Assembly: GCF_947500075.1 (NCBI RefSeq)
Contig: NZ_CANMQS010000004.1
Location: 434,001-498,000, forward strand
Reading direction: 5' to 3'
Source: an uncultured Sulfitobacter sp.
GTDB taxonomy: Bacteria; Pseudomonadota; Alphaproteobacteria; Rhodobacterales; Rhodobacteraceae
DNA length: 64,000 nt
Position numbers and translations under genes: made by a program. Position 1 is the first letter of the stretch, and each line of letters begins with the position of its first letter. This document shows, one piece after another, positions 34,404 to 42,108 of the stretch. Under the pieces are notes generated by a model that saw only the letters and a list, made by a program, of their open reading frames with translations, made no database searches and was not told where the DNA came from.

Positions 34404-35232
34404 ACAGCACCGGAAAACGCTGGTCGCGCAGCAGCGCGTAGGTGGTCGCGCCAATCACGAAGTCATAGGCCAGCGAATGGCCAAAGGCCCCCGTAACAAT
34501 CAGGTCAGCGCCCTTTTCAAAAGCCACCTCATTGAGAACATCCGCAATGCTGTCGCCCATGGGATCGCGGTGCTCCAGCGTGGGTTTGAGACCATGGCGG
34601 GCGAACATCTCAACCATATCAATGGCATCAGCGTCCTTGAAGGCATCCTGACCGCTGCTGCCGACGCGCAGCACCGTCAATTCGGTTCCTTCCGAGGCGA
34701 TGCTCAGCATGTCATGGGCGGCGCGGGCGGCTTCGCGGGTATCGCTCCAGCCCAGCAGGATGTTATTGCCGATTTCCGGGCCGTCGTAGTCCAGCGGCAC
34801 AACAACAACAGGGCGCCCGCTTTCGCGGATCACCTGTGACTGTGCATGGCGTTGGTCATACCGGTCGCTGTTCTTGTCCTCATGCGCCATGATCACCAGG
34901 TCCGCCGCACGCGCGCTTTCGATCATACGCTCCGAGGCGGATTGCGCCTCTGCCTTGACCAGACGGAATTCGCTGACGAAATCCTCCTGCGCAGTGTGAT
35001 CTGTGAACACCGCCTTGATGGCTTCGGATTCCTGTTTCTGGCTTTCGTTAAAGGCGGCAAAGGCCGGTTCGGGAATGTGCATCGCGATACCGGGATAGAC
35101 GACAAGCGCCTCAACCGTGTGCAGCCCGATCAGATGCGCCCCGTGCTTTCGCGCCAGCGGGACCGCAACCCTGAGCAATGTTGCGGCATGTTCGGGTGTG
35201 GTCAGACAAACCAGAATGGTCTTGGGTGCCAT
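34393..35232 (-). CDS. Universal stress protein, tandem UspA domains
   Basis: 279-aa protein with two Usp modules (about 1-145 and 150-279). The second ends in GAFGHSLAYDFVIGATTYALL, a variant of the Usp ATP-binding motif G-x2-G-x9-G. It follows the Hsp20 gene by 57 bp in the same direction and probably shares the FNR box at 35849. It is a distinct paralogue of the protein at 24433. Confidence 0.85.
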   Translation of the reverse strand: MAPKTILVCLTTPEHAATLLRVAVPLARKHGAHLIGLHTVEALVVYPGIAMHIPEPAFAAFNESQKQESEAIKAVFTDHTAQEDFVSEFRLVKAEAQSASERMIESARAADLVIMAHEDKNSDRYDQRHAQSQVIRESGRPVVVVPLDYDGPEIGNNILLGWSDTREAARAAHDMLSIASEGTELTVLRVGSSGQDAFKDADAIDMVEMFARHGLKPTLEHRDPMGDSIADVLNEVAFEKGADLIVTGAFGHSLAYDFVIGATTYALLRDQRFPVLFSK

Positions 35233-35289
35233 GGTCGTATTCCTTCAACTGCTATCCTTGCGGGGCACCCGGAGGTGCCCCGGCGCAGG

Positions 35290-35775
35290 TCAGCCTTTCT
35301 TGATGCTGATTTTCTGCACGTCTTCTTTGGCCGTAGCGGGCTTTGTGATCTTCAGTTTCAGAATTCCATCGTCAAACTGTGCATCAACGGCCCCTTCCTC
35401 TGGCGCAAAGCCAAGAGGGATCTGACGGCGGAAACTGCCGTAGCGGCGTTCAATCAGATGATAGTCGTCTTCCTTTTCCTCGTGATCCGCGCTCTTCTCA
35501 CCTTTGAGGATCAGGGTCTTACCCGAAATCGTGATGTCCAGATCGTCCTCTTTGACACCCGGCACTTCCGCGCTGACCTCAAACACATCGTCGTTTTCGC
35601 GGACGTCTATGGCGGGAAAGGCAGCACCTGAGAAAACCGATTGCGCGTCATCGTCCAACAAAGGGAAGCCGGATTTGAATTGATCCAGCAGACGGTTCAT
35701 CTCTCTCTGGAAGGAAGGAAAGAAGGCGCTTTCCCCTCCGTTACCTTGGCGTGGCGTAAGCGAGTGGCGTGACAT
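35290..35775 (-). CDS. Small heat shock protein, Hsp20/alpha-crystallin family
   Basis: 161-aa chaperone. The alpha-crystallin domain (about 55-150) has FEVSAEVPGVKEDDLDITI, the LILKGEK strand and a GILKLKI motif. The C-terminal IxI-type anchor is ISIKKG. It holds denatured proteins in an ATP-independent way. A perfect FNR box lies 73 bp upstream and no CIRCE or ROSE element was seen, so oxygen rather than heat may be the main signal. Confidence 0.93.
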   Translation of the reverse strand: MSRHSLTPRQGNGGESAFFPSFQREMNRLLDQFKSGFPLLDDDAQSVFSGAAFPAIDVRENDDVFEVSAEVPGVKEDDLDITISGKTLILKGEKSADHEEKEDDYHLIERRYGSFRRQIPLGFAPEEGAVDAQFDDGILKLKITKPATAKEDVQKISIKKG

Positions 35776-35848
35776 CTGAAGTCTCCTTTCTGAACAGCTG
35801 ACACCAATGCGTGTCTTCTGCTGCCTAGCAAATCACTGGGGGTTCGGA

Positions 35849-35862
35849 TTGATCCCGATCAA
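35849..35862. promoter_or_regulatory. FNR/FnrL box (perfect), divergent
   Basis: TTGATCCCGATCAA lies 73 bp from the hsp20 start (35775) and 64 bp from the bactofilin-like gene start (35927). Confidence 0.75.
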
Positions 35863-35926
35863 TCGAATGCGCGCGGTTTGGCGTAGGTCAGCCCCCAACA
35901 GGAATTGTTCAGGAAAGGGGACCGTG

Positions 35927-37108
35927 ATGCCCATTCTACCCAAGATCATTGCCGTTTTGATATGTTGCGGCGTTGCCCAGGCATCCTTTGCGGACACGGT
36001 TTCCGCGCAAAACGGGGACGATACCTTCTTTGCCGGCGCGCAGGTTAATCAGGCGGTGAATACCAGCGGGGACACGTTCATCTCTGCCCGGTCCGCGAAA
36101 GTGAGCGGTGCGTCGCAGGGGGATCTGCATGTCTCGGGGTTTGATGTCTCGGTCAGTGCGGATGCAAATGAAGATCTCTATGCGGCAGGGGCGAGTGTGG
36201 TCATCCGTGGCTCTGTCGGAGAGGATCTGACCGCCGCTGCCTTTTCCCTGCGGACAGAGAGCACCTCGCGGACGCAAGGCAATGCCCGTCTGATGGCCAA
36301 CTCGGTCACGGTGGAGGGACCTGTCGGCGGCGCACTTTCGGTGATGGGGCGCGATGTCATCCTGAACGCCGAAATCAATGGAGATGTGCGTGTGCTTGCC
36401 CAGACCCTGTCATTCGGGCCGGACGCAGTTGTCAATGGCACCCTGACCTATAGCACGGAAGAGAAGATGTCTGTGCCCACGCGCGTGGCAGCCGCGAACC
36501 GGGTCGAATTCGAGAAATTCTCCGGTGGGCGTGTCTGGGAAGAGTGGCAGAACGTTGGTGAGGACATGCCGGTCTTTCCAACCTTTGCCTCCATGTTTTT
36601 CGGTTTTCTCATCTCCCTGTTTTTCTTTCTGGTTCTGGGCGCGATCATGCTGGCCTTCATGCCCAAACGGTTGCGCCGTATGCGGCGCAGCATTGCTGAG
36701 GCGCCCGGCCAGACCCTTATTCTTGGGGTGATCGGCCTGTCGATGTTGATTGGCATGGTGCCGATCACGGCGATGACCATTGTCGGGCTGCCATTTGTCT
36801 TGATTGTCATATTGGCAATCGTGGTTGCCTGGACGCTTGGCTACGCCTTGGGCGCCTACAGCGTTGCAATGCGCGTCTGGACGGGGCTGGGCGGCGCGGA
36901 TGACCCCAGCAATGGCATCCGCCTGATGGTGCTTGCAGCGGCAATCACTTGCGTTGCACTGCTGAACTTCATCCCGTTTGTCGGGTGGGTGGTGAACTAC
37001 GCCCTTGTTCTGCTGGGCATCGGCGCAATGACCCGCGCGGTTTTTCAGTCGTTGATCGGCAGCCCCGACGTGGTCCTCGACGTTGATATGAAACCCATTG
37101 AAGACTGA
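35927..37108 (+). CDS. Exported bactofilin-like/polymer-forming membrane protein
   Basis: 393-aa protein. A signal peptide (MPILPKIIAVLICCGVAQASFA) precedes a ~170-residue region rich in short beta repeats (GDTFISA, GDLHVSG, EDLYAAG, EDLTAAA, GDVRVLA), as in bactofilin-type beta helices. The C-terminal half has about five to six hydrophobic segments with PTFASMFFGFLISLFFF and LIGMVPITAMTIVG. The start at 35927 follows AGGAAAGGGG. The role is unknown; an envelope scaffold made under low oxygen is plausible. Confidence 0.72.
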   Translation: MPILPKIIAVLICCGVAQASFADTVSAQNGDDTFFAGAQVNQAVNTSGDTFISARSAKVSGASQGDLHVSGFDVSVSADANEDLYAAGASVVIRGSVGEDLTAAAFSLRTESTSRTQGNARLMANSVTVEGPVGGALSVMGRDVILNAEINGDVRVLAQTLSFGPDAVVNGTLTYSTEEKMSVPTRVAAANRVEFEKFSGGRVWEEWQNVGEDMPVFPTFASMFFGFLISLFFFLVLGAIMLAFMPKRLRRMRRSIAEAPGQTLILGVIGLSMLIGMVPITAMTIVGLPFVLIVILAIVVAWTLGYALGAYSVAMRVWTGLGGADDPSNGIRLMVLAAAITCVALLNFIPFVGWVVNYALVLLGIGAMTRAVFQSLIGSPDVVLDVDMKPIED

Positions 37109-37129
37109 CCCTGAAGAAGGAGAAACAAG

Positions 37130-37561
37130 ATGTCTGCACAAGGTCTCGAAGTGATCGATCACAGCGTACATCTGGCCCACGAATGGATCGGAGAGCTTGC
37201 GGATCGGTTGGGCTATGTCTCAAGACGCAGCGCCTTGCGTCTGTTGCGTGTGGTGCTCCACCGCATCCGCGATCACTTGCAGCCTGATGAGCTTGCGCAA
37301 TTGTCGGCGCAACTGCCGATCCTGATCCGGGGGTTCTTCTTTGAAGGCTGGGTACCCAAGAAGACACCGATCAAGGAACGCAGCGCGGCTGATTTCCTTG
37401 CCTTTGTCGCAAGTCATATGGGCCAGAACGAAGAATACCGTGGCCGCGATGACATCAAATGCGTCTTTGATCTGCTGAACGGGCGGCTGAGCCGGGGAGA
37501 GGTGGAAGATGTGCGCGCCAGCCTGCCGGAACAACTGCGTGACATGTGGCCCGCTCCATAG
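37130..37561 (+). CDS. DUF2267 domain protein
   Basis: 143-aa soluble helical protein of the DUF2267 family (LRVVLHRIRDHLQPDELAQLSAQLPILIRGFFFEGW). AAGGAG precedes the ATG, 21 bp after the bactofilin-like gene. The stop codon TAG uses TA of the host sequence and the first G of an inverted-repeat element, so the native C-terminus may have been altered by the insertion. DUF2267 proteins are frequent in oxygen-stress islands; function unknown. Confidence 0.78.
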   Translation: MSAQGLEVIDHSVHLAHEWIGELADRLGYVSRRSALRLLRVVLHRIRDHLQPDELAQLSAQLPILIRGFFFEGWVPKKTPIKERSAADFLAFVASHMGQNEEYRGRDDIKCVFDLLNGRLSRGEVEDVRASLPEQLRDMWPAP

Positions 37562-37827
37562 GGTCTGTTGACATTCATCACAGTTCACCAGCGCGAGACG
37601 GATTTCGCCTTCAGTGAGCTGATTTGACCGCAGCGATGCGGGCCATCGGTAGGGCAAATCTGCGACGCTGGGGGCAAAATCTGCCGCGCCGCGAAGCGGT
37701 TTCGCCGAAATTGCCCAGGGCGTCGTCACGCGAGCTTGAAATAACCCGTTATTGCTGCGCTCCCGTTCCTAGACCTGAGCAATTTTGGACTGAAACTGGT
37801 GAATTGTGATGAATGTCAACAGACCCT
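37560..37827. mobile_element. MITE-like element with 32-bp terminal inverted repeats
   Basis: The arms 37560-37591 and 37796-37827 are inverted copies with a single mismatch; each begins AGGGTCTGTTGACATTCATC reading inward. The ~200-bp interior encodes no transposase. No convincing target-site duplication was seen. The ends look like those of an IS5-type element (recall only), so this is probably a non-autonomous or internally deleted insertion. This element accounts for most of the 325-bp gene-free gap between DUF2267 and the Crp/Fnr gene; the remaining 60 bp holds a GC-rich imperfect hairpin. Confidence 0.75.
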
Positions 37828-37886
37828 GGGAACGTAGACGGGACCGCGCAGGGTAATCGCGGCCCCGCCACAAACGGCGGCCCCCT

Positions 37887-38561
37887 TTAGTCGCCGTCGC
37901 CCAGGGACAGGCTCAGCAACGCTGTGGGGCGCCGAATGATAATCGTATGAATATTGTCGATGGCAATCACATTGCTCTTGCGCAATTGCGTGAAGGTCCG
38001 GCTGACGGTTTCGGTTGTCAGGCCAAGAAAGTCAGCAATGTCAGAGCGGCTCATGGGTAGGCTCACCTGCATGTAGCCGCCCACCTCTTCGCCCACCCGT
38101 TCGGTCAGGACGCAAAGAAACGACGCCAGCTTCTCGCAAGCCGACTTGCGCCCAAGCATCATGAAATGGTCCTGCATTGCGCTGATCTCCCGCAAGGCGG
38201 ATTGCAACAGCGCCGCGTGCAGTTCTGCATCGCCCTCTCCGTTCTCCAGAGCGGCCCGGCGGAAGGGCTGTAGCCGTGCGTCCGTCAGGGCTTCGCAATC
38301 GGTGTGATGCAAGCCATTGGCAGGAAAGCCGACAATGTCACCGGGATAGGCAAAGGCAATCACCTGTCGGCGGCCATCCGCCAGCAACCGGGTCAGCCGC
38401 AGCACACCCACCATCACTTGATACAGCCATTCGACCTCATCCCCTTCGAAATAGAGGTAAGAGCCTGGTTTTAAACGGGCTTCAGCCGTTTTGGTCATGA
38501 CGCTCTTTAGGGGTGTAATCGGGTTGGAGCGGCGGTGATCTGTTGGTATTGTCACATACAT
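37887..38561 (-). CDS. Crp/Fnr-family regulator, FixK-like (no Fe-S cysteines)
   Basis: 224-aa regulator. An N-terminal cyclic-nucleotide-binding-like beta roll (RLKPGSYLYFEGDEVEWLYQV) is followed by the C-terminal winged helix. The recognition helix TTETVSRTFTQL has the E-x-x-S-R arrangement of FNR/FixK proteins that read TTGAT half-sites. The N-terminal cysteine cluster needed for a [4Fe-4S] oxygen sensor is absent; the three Cys lie in the middle and in the dimer helix. The start at 38561 has GGAGG 8 nt upstream. It could amplify FnrL control of the many TTGAT boxes nearby. Confidence 0.85.
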   Translation of the reverse strand: MYVTIPTDHRRSNPITPLKSVMTKTAEARLKPGSYLYFEGDEVEWLYQVMVGVLRLTRLLADGRRQVIAFAYPGDIVGFPANGLHHTDCEALTDARLQPFRRAALENGEGDAELHAALLQSALREISAMQDHFMMLGRKSACEKLASFLCVLTERVGEEVGGYMQVSLPMSRSDIADFLGLTTETVSRTFTQLRKSNVIAIDNIHTIIIRRPTALLSLSLGDGD

Positions 38562-38638
38562 TCGGCTGGCCTCCAATTGCTGGGAGAGGCTATTGTGGCT
38601 CCGGAACGTAACCCGTGTTGTTACAGATTTGCGCGCTC

Positions 38639-38686
38639 TTGTATCATTTTGTATCGCTTCTTTTCATCGCCCCGGATTTGATACAA
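38639..38686. promoter_or_regulatory. TTGTATC repeats upstream of response regulator
   Basis: Direct copies of TTGTATC at 38639-38645 and 38649-38655 are spaced 10 bp start to start. An inverted copy GATACAA lies at 38680-38686. OmpR-type response regulators bind direct repeats at one-helical-turn spacing, and such a gene starts at 38730. Function inferred. Confidence 0.4.
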
Positions 38687-38729
38687 ATCGCTACCACAGG
38701 TTGTTGGCTGAATGGCAGGACAGGAAGGT

Positions 38730-39479
38730 ATGAAACACCAATCAATCCTCGTCGTCGATGATGATCCCAAGATCCGCAGCCTGCTGCGGAACGTTCTTGA
38801 GGATGATGGATTTGCCGTGCTTGAGGCTGAAACCGTGGTAGGCGTCCTTGATGCCCTTGCGGCATCACCGATCAGCCTGATCACACTGGATGTGCACCTG
38901 GGGTCTGAAAACGGTATTGACCTGGCACGCCAGATCAGAAGCACCTCTGCCGTTCCGATTGTCATGGTGTCCGGCAAGGATGACGTCATTGACCGGGTGG
39001 TGGGCCTCGAAGTGGGGGCGGATGACTACATCACCAAACCCTTCCACGTCCGCGAGGTGCTGGCGCGGATCAGAAGCGTGCTGCGCCGCGCCGATGGGGC
39101 ATCTCTTGACCCCAAGCAGAGGGATCGCACGCGCCCTGCGGACGCAACAGATGGGGAAAGCGCGCATTTCTGTTTTGATGGCATGACCGCGATCCCCGAT
39201 CAGATGGAACTGATCGACCGCGCAGGCGTCAGCTGCGCGCTGACAAGCGGTGATTTCAAACTACTGGATGTGTTTCTGAAGCGCCCGAAACGTGTTCTCT
39301 CACGGGATCAGCTGATGAACATGACCGGCGGCATGGAATGGAGCCCGCTGGACCGGACCATCGATAATCAGGTCGCCCGGCTTCGAAAGAAGATTGAACG
39401 CGACCCCGCAGACCCCAAGCTGATCAAGACCGTGCGCGGCGTGGGCTATACCTTTGCCTGCGAGGTGCAGGTGCTTTAG
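38730..39479 (+). CDS. OmpR/PhoB-type response regulator
   Basis: 249-aa response regulator. The receiver (1-120) has the acidic pair at D10-D12, phospho-acceptor D54 in ITLDVHLGSENG and K103 in TKPF. After a ~30-residue linker, a winged-helix DNA-binding domain spans about 150-245 (SRDQLMNM, DRTIDNQVARLRKKIE, VRGVGYTF). The start at 38730 follows AGGAAGG; an upstream ATG at 38712 is less likely. Its partner may be the convergent hybrid kinase, whose end overlaps by 4 bp. Confidence 0.88.
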   Translation: MKHQSILVVDDDPKIRSLLRNVLEDDGFAVLEAETVVGVLDALAASPISLITLDVHLGSENGIDLARQIRSTSAVPIVMVSGKDDVIDRVVGLEVGADDYITKPFHVREVLARIRSVLRRADGASLDPKQRDRTRPADATDGESAHFCFDGMTAIPDQMELIDRAGVSCALTSGDFKLLDVFLKRPKRVLSRDQLMNMTGGMEWSPLDRTIDNQVARLRKKIERDPADPKLIKTVRGVGYTFACEVQVL

Positions 39480-41023
39480 GGGCCGGGCGCCTCTGCCAGC
39501 AGTGCAGAAAGGCGTTTCACAAGCTCTGCCTGACGGTAAGGTTTGTGCAGGATATCAAAGGGTTGCCCATGCGACATTGATCCGGTGACAACATCGCTCG
39601 CATAGCCGGACGTCAACAGAACCTTCAGCTTCGGAAACTCTCTGTGAACGAGTTCGGCAAGGTCATAGCCGTTCAGCCGCCCCGGCATCACCAGATCGGA
39701 AAAGACAACATCCGCCTCAGCGCCGTCCTTGAGCATCTGATAGGCCTGATCGCCACTTTCCGCCTCCAATGTCTCAAATCCAAGATCGCGTATCCGCTCG
39801 ATAGAGAGTTTGCGCACGATCGGGTTGTCTTCGACGATCAGGATGACTTCGCCATTGCCCAGCGGTGTGTTCCTGGCAGCATCGGCGGGGGCTGTGCCGG
39901 GATCATCCTGTCCACCTGCCTGCAGATGGGCGGGGAAGTACAGGCCGAAGCTGGTGCCCAGACCAAGCTCGCTATAGAGGGTCACATGCCCGCCGGACTG
40001 ACGCACAAAGCCATAGACCATGGCCAACCCCAGCCCCGTGCCGCCGCTCTTTGCCTTGGTGGTGAAAAACGGCTCAAACGCGCGGCGCTGTGCCTCAAGG
40101 CTCATCCCGGCACCATCATCGCTGACCGACAGGCGGACGTAGCGGCCCGGCGTGATGTCTGTCTCCTGCGCCATATAGGTGTCATCAATCGTGACATTGG
40201 CGATGGAAACCAACAGCTCTCCCCCGGTGCCCATGGCGTCGCGGGCGTTCAGCGCTAGGTTCATCAGCGTAGACTGGAACTGCGAAGGATCAATCATCAC
40301 AGGATCAACGTCTGACGCGAAATCCGTCTTGATGCGAAAGCTCGAGCCCAGCGTGCGGCCCAGCAGTTTCAGCGTATCCACGCAAAGATCGCGTAAATCC
40401 GCGCTCACTGGTTTGAGGTCGCTGCGGCGGGCAAAGACCATCAGGCGGCTGGTCAGGTCAGCCCCCAGTTCCGCCGACCCAAGCGCGTCCTGTATAAGCG
40501 GCAGTTGCCGATCATCGGCACCGCGCATTTCAAGCAGTTCCAGATTGCCAATGATGACAGTCAGCAGGTTGTTGAAATCATGCGCAATCCCGCCAGTCAT
40601 CTGCCCAATCGCATCCATCCGTTGCGACCGCGCAAGGGCCTGTTCGGTTGTTCTGCGCTGTGTCAGATCGTGGAGGATCGCCACATAGGCCTGAATGCCG
40701 TCTGCCTGCGTCTTTCCAACGGACAAGTGCAGGGGCAGGAGCGTGCCGTCTTTCCGTCGGCCTTCCACGTCCCTGCCGGTTCCGTTGCGCCCCGCGCCTG
40801 ACGGATGATCCGCCGTCTCAAACGATTGAAAGAGCTGCGGTGCGCCGGGGATCAGCGTGCTGATGTCCTGCCCCAGCAGTTGACCGGTTCCAGCCTGAAA
40901 GAAACGTTCCGCAACGACATTGCTGCGCAAGATCTTGCCTGCGTCATCTGACACAATCACAGCGTCTGACGTCGCTTTCATAACGGCGTCCAGAATGGCG
41001 CTGTCCGCTGGGATGTCCGTCAT
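39476..41023 (-). CDS. PAS-containing hybrid sensor histidine kinase
   Basis: 515-aa soluble kinase. PAS domain about 8-125; HisKA with phospho-acceptor H148 in GGIAHDFNNLL; HATPase with NLALNARDAM (N box) and GGTGLGLAMV (G2 box); then a C-terminal receiver with Asp in VVFSDLVMPG and K in HKPY. There is no membrane segment, so the PAS domain senses an internal redox or ligand signal. The GGIAHDFNN box and fused receiver are of the HWE-unrelated, FixL/NtrB-like type. The start at 41023 has AGGAGG 8 nt upstream. The perfect FNR box at 41081 is 57 bp away. Confidence 0.88.
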   Translation of the reverse strand: MTDIPADSAILDAVMKATSDAVIVSDDAGKILRSNVVAERFFQAGTGQLLGQDISTLIPGAPQLFQSFETADHPSGAGRNGTGRDVEGRRKDGTLLPLHLSVGKTQADGIQAYVAILHDLTQRRTTEQALARSQRMDAIGQMTGGIAHDFNNLLTVIIGNLELLEMRGADDRQLPLIQDALGSAELGADLTSRLMVFARRSDLKPVSADLRDLCVDTLKLLGRTLGSSFRIKTDFASDVDPVMIDPSQFQSTLMNLALNARDAMGTGGELLVSIANVTIDDTYMAQETDITPGRYVRLSVSDDGAGMSLEAQRRAFEPFFTTKAKSGGTGLGLAMVYGFVRQSGGHVTLYSELGLGTSFGLYFPAHLQAGGQDDPGTAPADAARNTPLGNGEVILIVEDNPIVRKLSIERIRDLGFETLEAESGDQAYQMLKDGAEADVVFSDLVMPGRLNGYDLAELVHREFPKLKVLLTSGYASDVVTGSMSHGQPFDILHKPYRQAELVKRLSALLAEAPGP

Positions 41024-41080
41024 GCGCATGTCCTCCTGTGTTCAGCCTGCCAAATGGTGCACCGCAAGTGCAAGGGGCGA

Positions 41081-41094
41081 TTGATTTGCATCAA
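41081..41094. promoter_or_regulatory. FNR/FnrL box (perfect), divergent
   Basis: TTGATTTGCATCAA lies 57 bp from the kinase start (41023) and 54 bp from the Host_attach gene start (41149). Confidence 0.75.
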
Positions 41095-41148
41095 CGGTGG
41101 GCTGGCCCAATCTGTCACTTTTGGTGGTGATTGACACAGGAGCATGCA

Positions 41149-41586
41149 ATGAAAGCAGTCATTTCATGGGTCGTCCTGGCCAACGCGCGCGTGGCTCGGG
41201 TGTATGAACACGCAGGCCCCGGAAAGGGGCTGACCGCGCGGCAAGGCAAGACCTGGCACGCAGCACCGCTGCGCACCCACCGTGACAGGGCCGGGGTTGG
41301 CCACAGCATCGCAGGTCCCGGCATTCGCGCTGTTGAACAGACCCACCTGCGGGATCTGAACGATGCGCAGTTTGCCAAGGAGGTGATCGGTCATTTGTCC
41401 AAAGCCTATCTGGACAAGTCGTTTGACCGCCTGATCCTTGTCGCCGGGCCTCATATGCTGGGGCTGCTGCGCACGAACCTCGACACCCCGCTGAGCGCGG
41501 CCTTGCTGGGAGAGATCCCCAAGGATTTCTCCAACCAGCCGCTCAGCAGCCTCGAAGCACAACTTGGCGAATTGATCGCCATCTGA
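41149..41586 (+). CDS. Host_attach (PF10116-type) protein
   Basis: 145-aa soluble protein of the so-called host attachment family, recognised by WVVLANARVARVYE at the N-terminus and ILVAGPHMLGLLR in the second half. That fold is related to archaeal release factor/Vms1-type domains. The family name comes from plant-attachment work, but a stress function is as likely. Translation starts behind ACAGGAG. It is followed by a Usp gene 33 bp downstream, presumably in one FNR-controlled operon. Confidence 0.82.
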   Translation: MKAVISWVVLANARVARVYEHAGPGKGLTARQGKTWHAAPLRTHRDRAGVGHSIAGPGIRAVEQTHLRDLNDAQFAKEVIGHLSKAYLDKSFDRLILVAGPHMLGLLRTNLDTPLSAALLGEIPKDFSNQPLSSLEAQLGELIAI

Positions 41587-41619
41587 CCGCAGCCTGACGG
41601 CGTACCGAAGGAAAACGGC

Positions 41620-42066
41620 ATGTTCAGACAAATCATCGTGGGCCTTGATGGGTCAGAGAAGGCCAGGAAGGGCGCACATGTTGGCATCGACCTGGCCAGA
41701 TACTACTCCGGGCAGGTGACGCTGATTCACGTCCCCCACGCGGAAACCGCCGCGTTTGTCCTTGATTCCATGGCAGGATATCATTCCGGCCTCACCAGCC
41801 CCACCTTCGATGAAATCGAAAGGGCAGGGCAGAAGGTTCTGGATGAGGCGCTGATCATCGCCGCTGACATGGGGTTTGAAAGGATCAAGACCCATATGCC
41901 GCATGGAGATGCGGCAACCGAAATCCTCCTGCATGCCGATGAAATTGGCGCTGATCTGATCGTCACCGGGCGGCGTGGCCTCAGCGGCATCTCCAGCCTC
42001 GTTCTGGGCAGCACGACCCACCGCATCAGCCATCTGGCAAAATGCGCCTGTCTCTCCGTCATCTAG
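41620..42066 (+). CDS. Universal stress protein, single UspA domain
   Basis: 148-aa Usp with the complete ATP-binding signature GRRGLSGISSLVLGSTTHRI and an N-terminal IIVGLDGSEKA strand-loop. It is the third Usp of the window and the only single-domain one. It lies downstream of Host_attach in the same operon. Confidence 0.9.
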   Translation: MFRQIIVGLDGSEKARKGAHVGIDLARYYSGQVTLIHVPHAETAAFVLDSMAGYHSGLTSPTFDEIERAGQKVLDEALIIAADMGFERIKTHMPHGDAATEILLHADEIGADLIVTGRRGLSGISSLVLGSTTHRISHLAKCACLSVI

Positions 42067-42108
42067 CGGCGTCTTTGGCACGGCAGTTGACCGCATCCCG
42101 CGCGCGAT

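Noticed and set aside
37220-37729. Minus-strand open frame across the inverted-repeat element and the DUF2267 gene
   Set aside because: It is antisense to a recognised gene and resembles no transposase, so it was not taken as evidence for an intact insertion sequence.
37836-37886. GC-rich imperfect hairpin after the FixK-like gene
   Set aside because: Could be an intrinsic terminator on the minus strand, but the stem is imperfect and there is no run of T after it.
38678-38691. TTGATACAAATCGC between the FixK-like and response-regulator genes
   Set aside because: The right half-site deviates at its last two positions; the overlapping TTGTATC repeats explain the region better.
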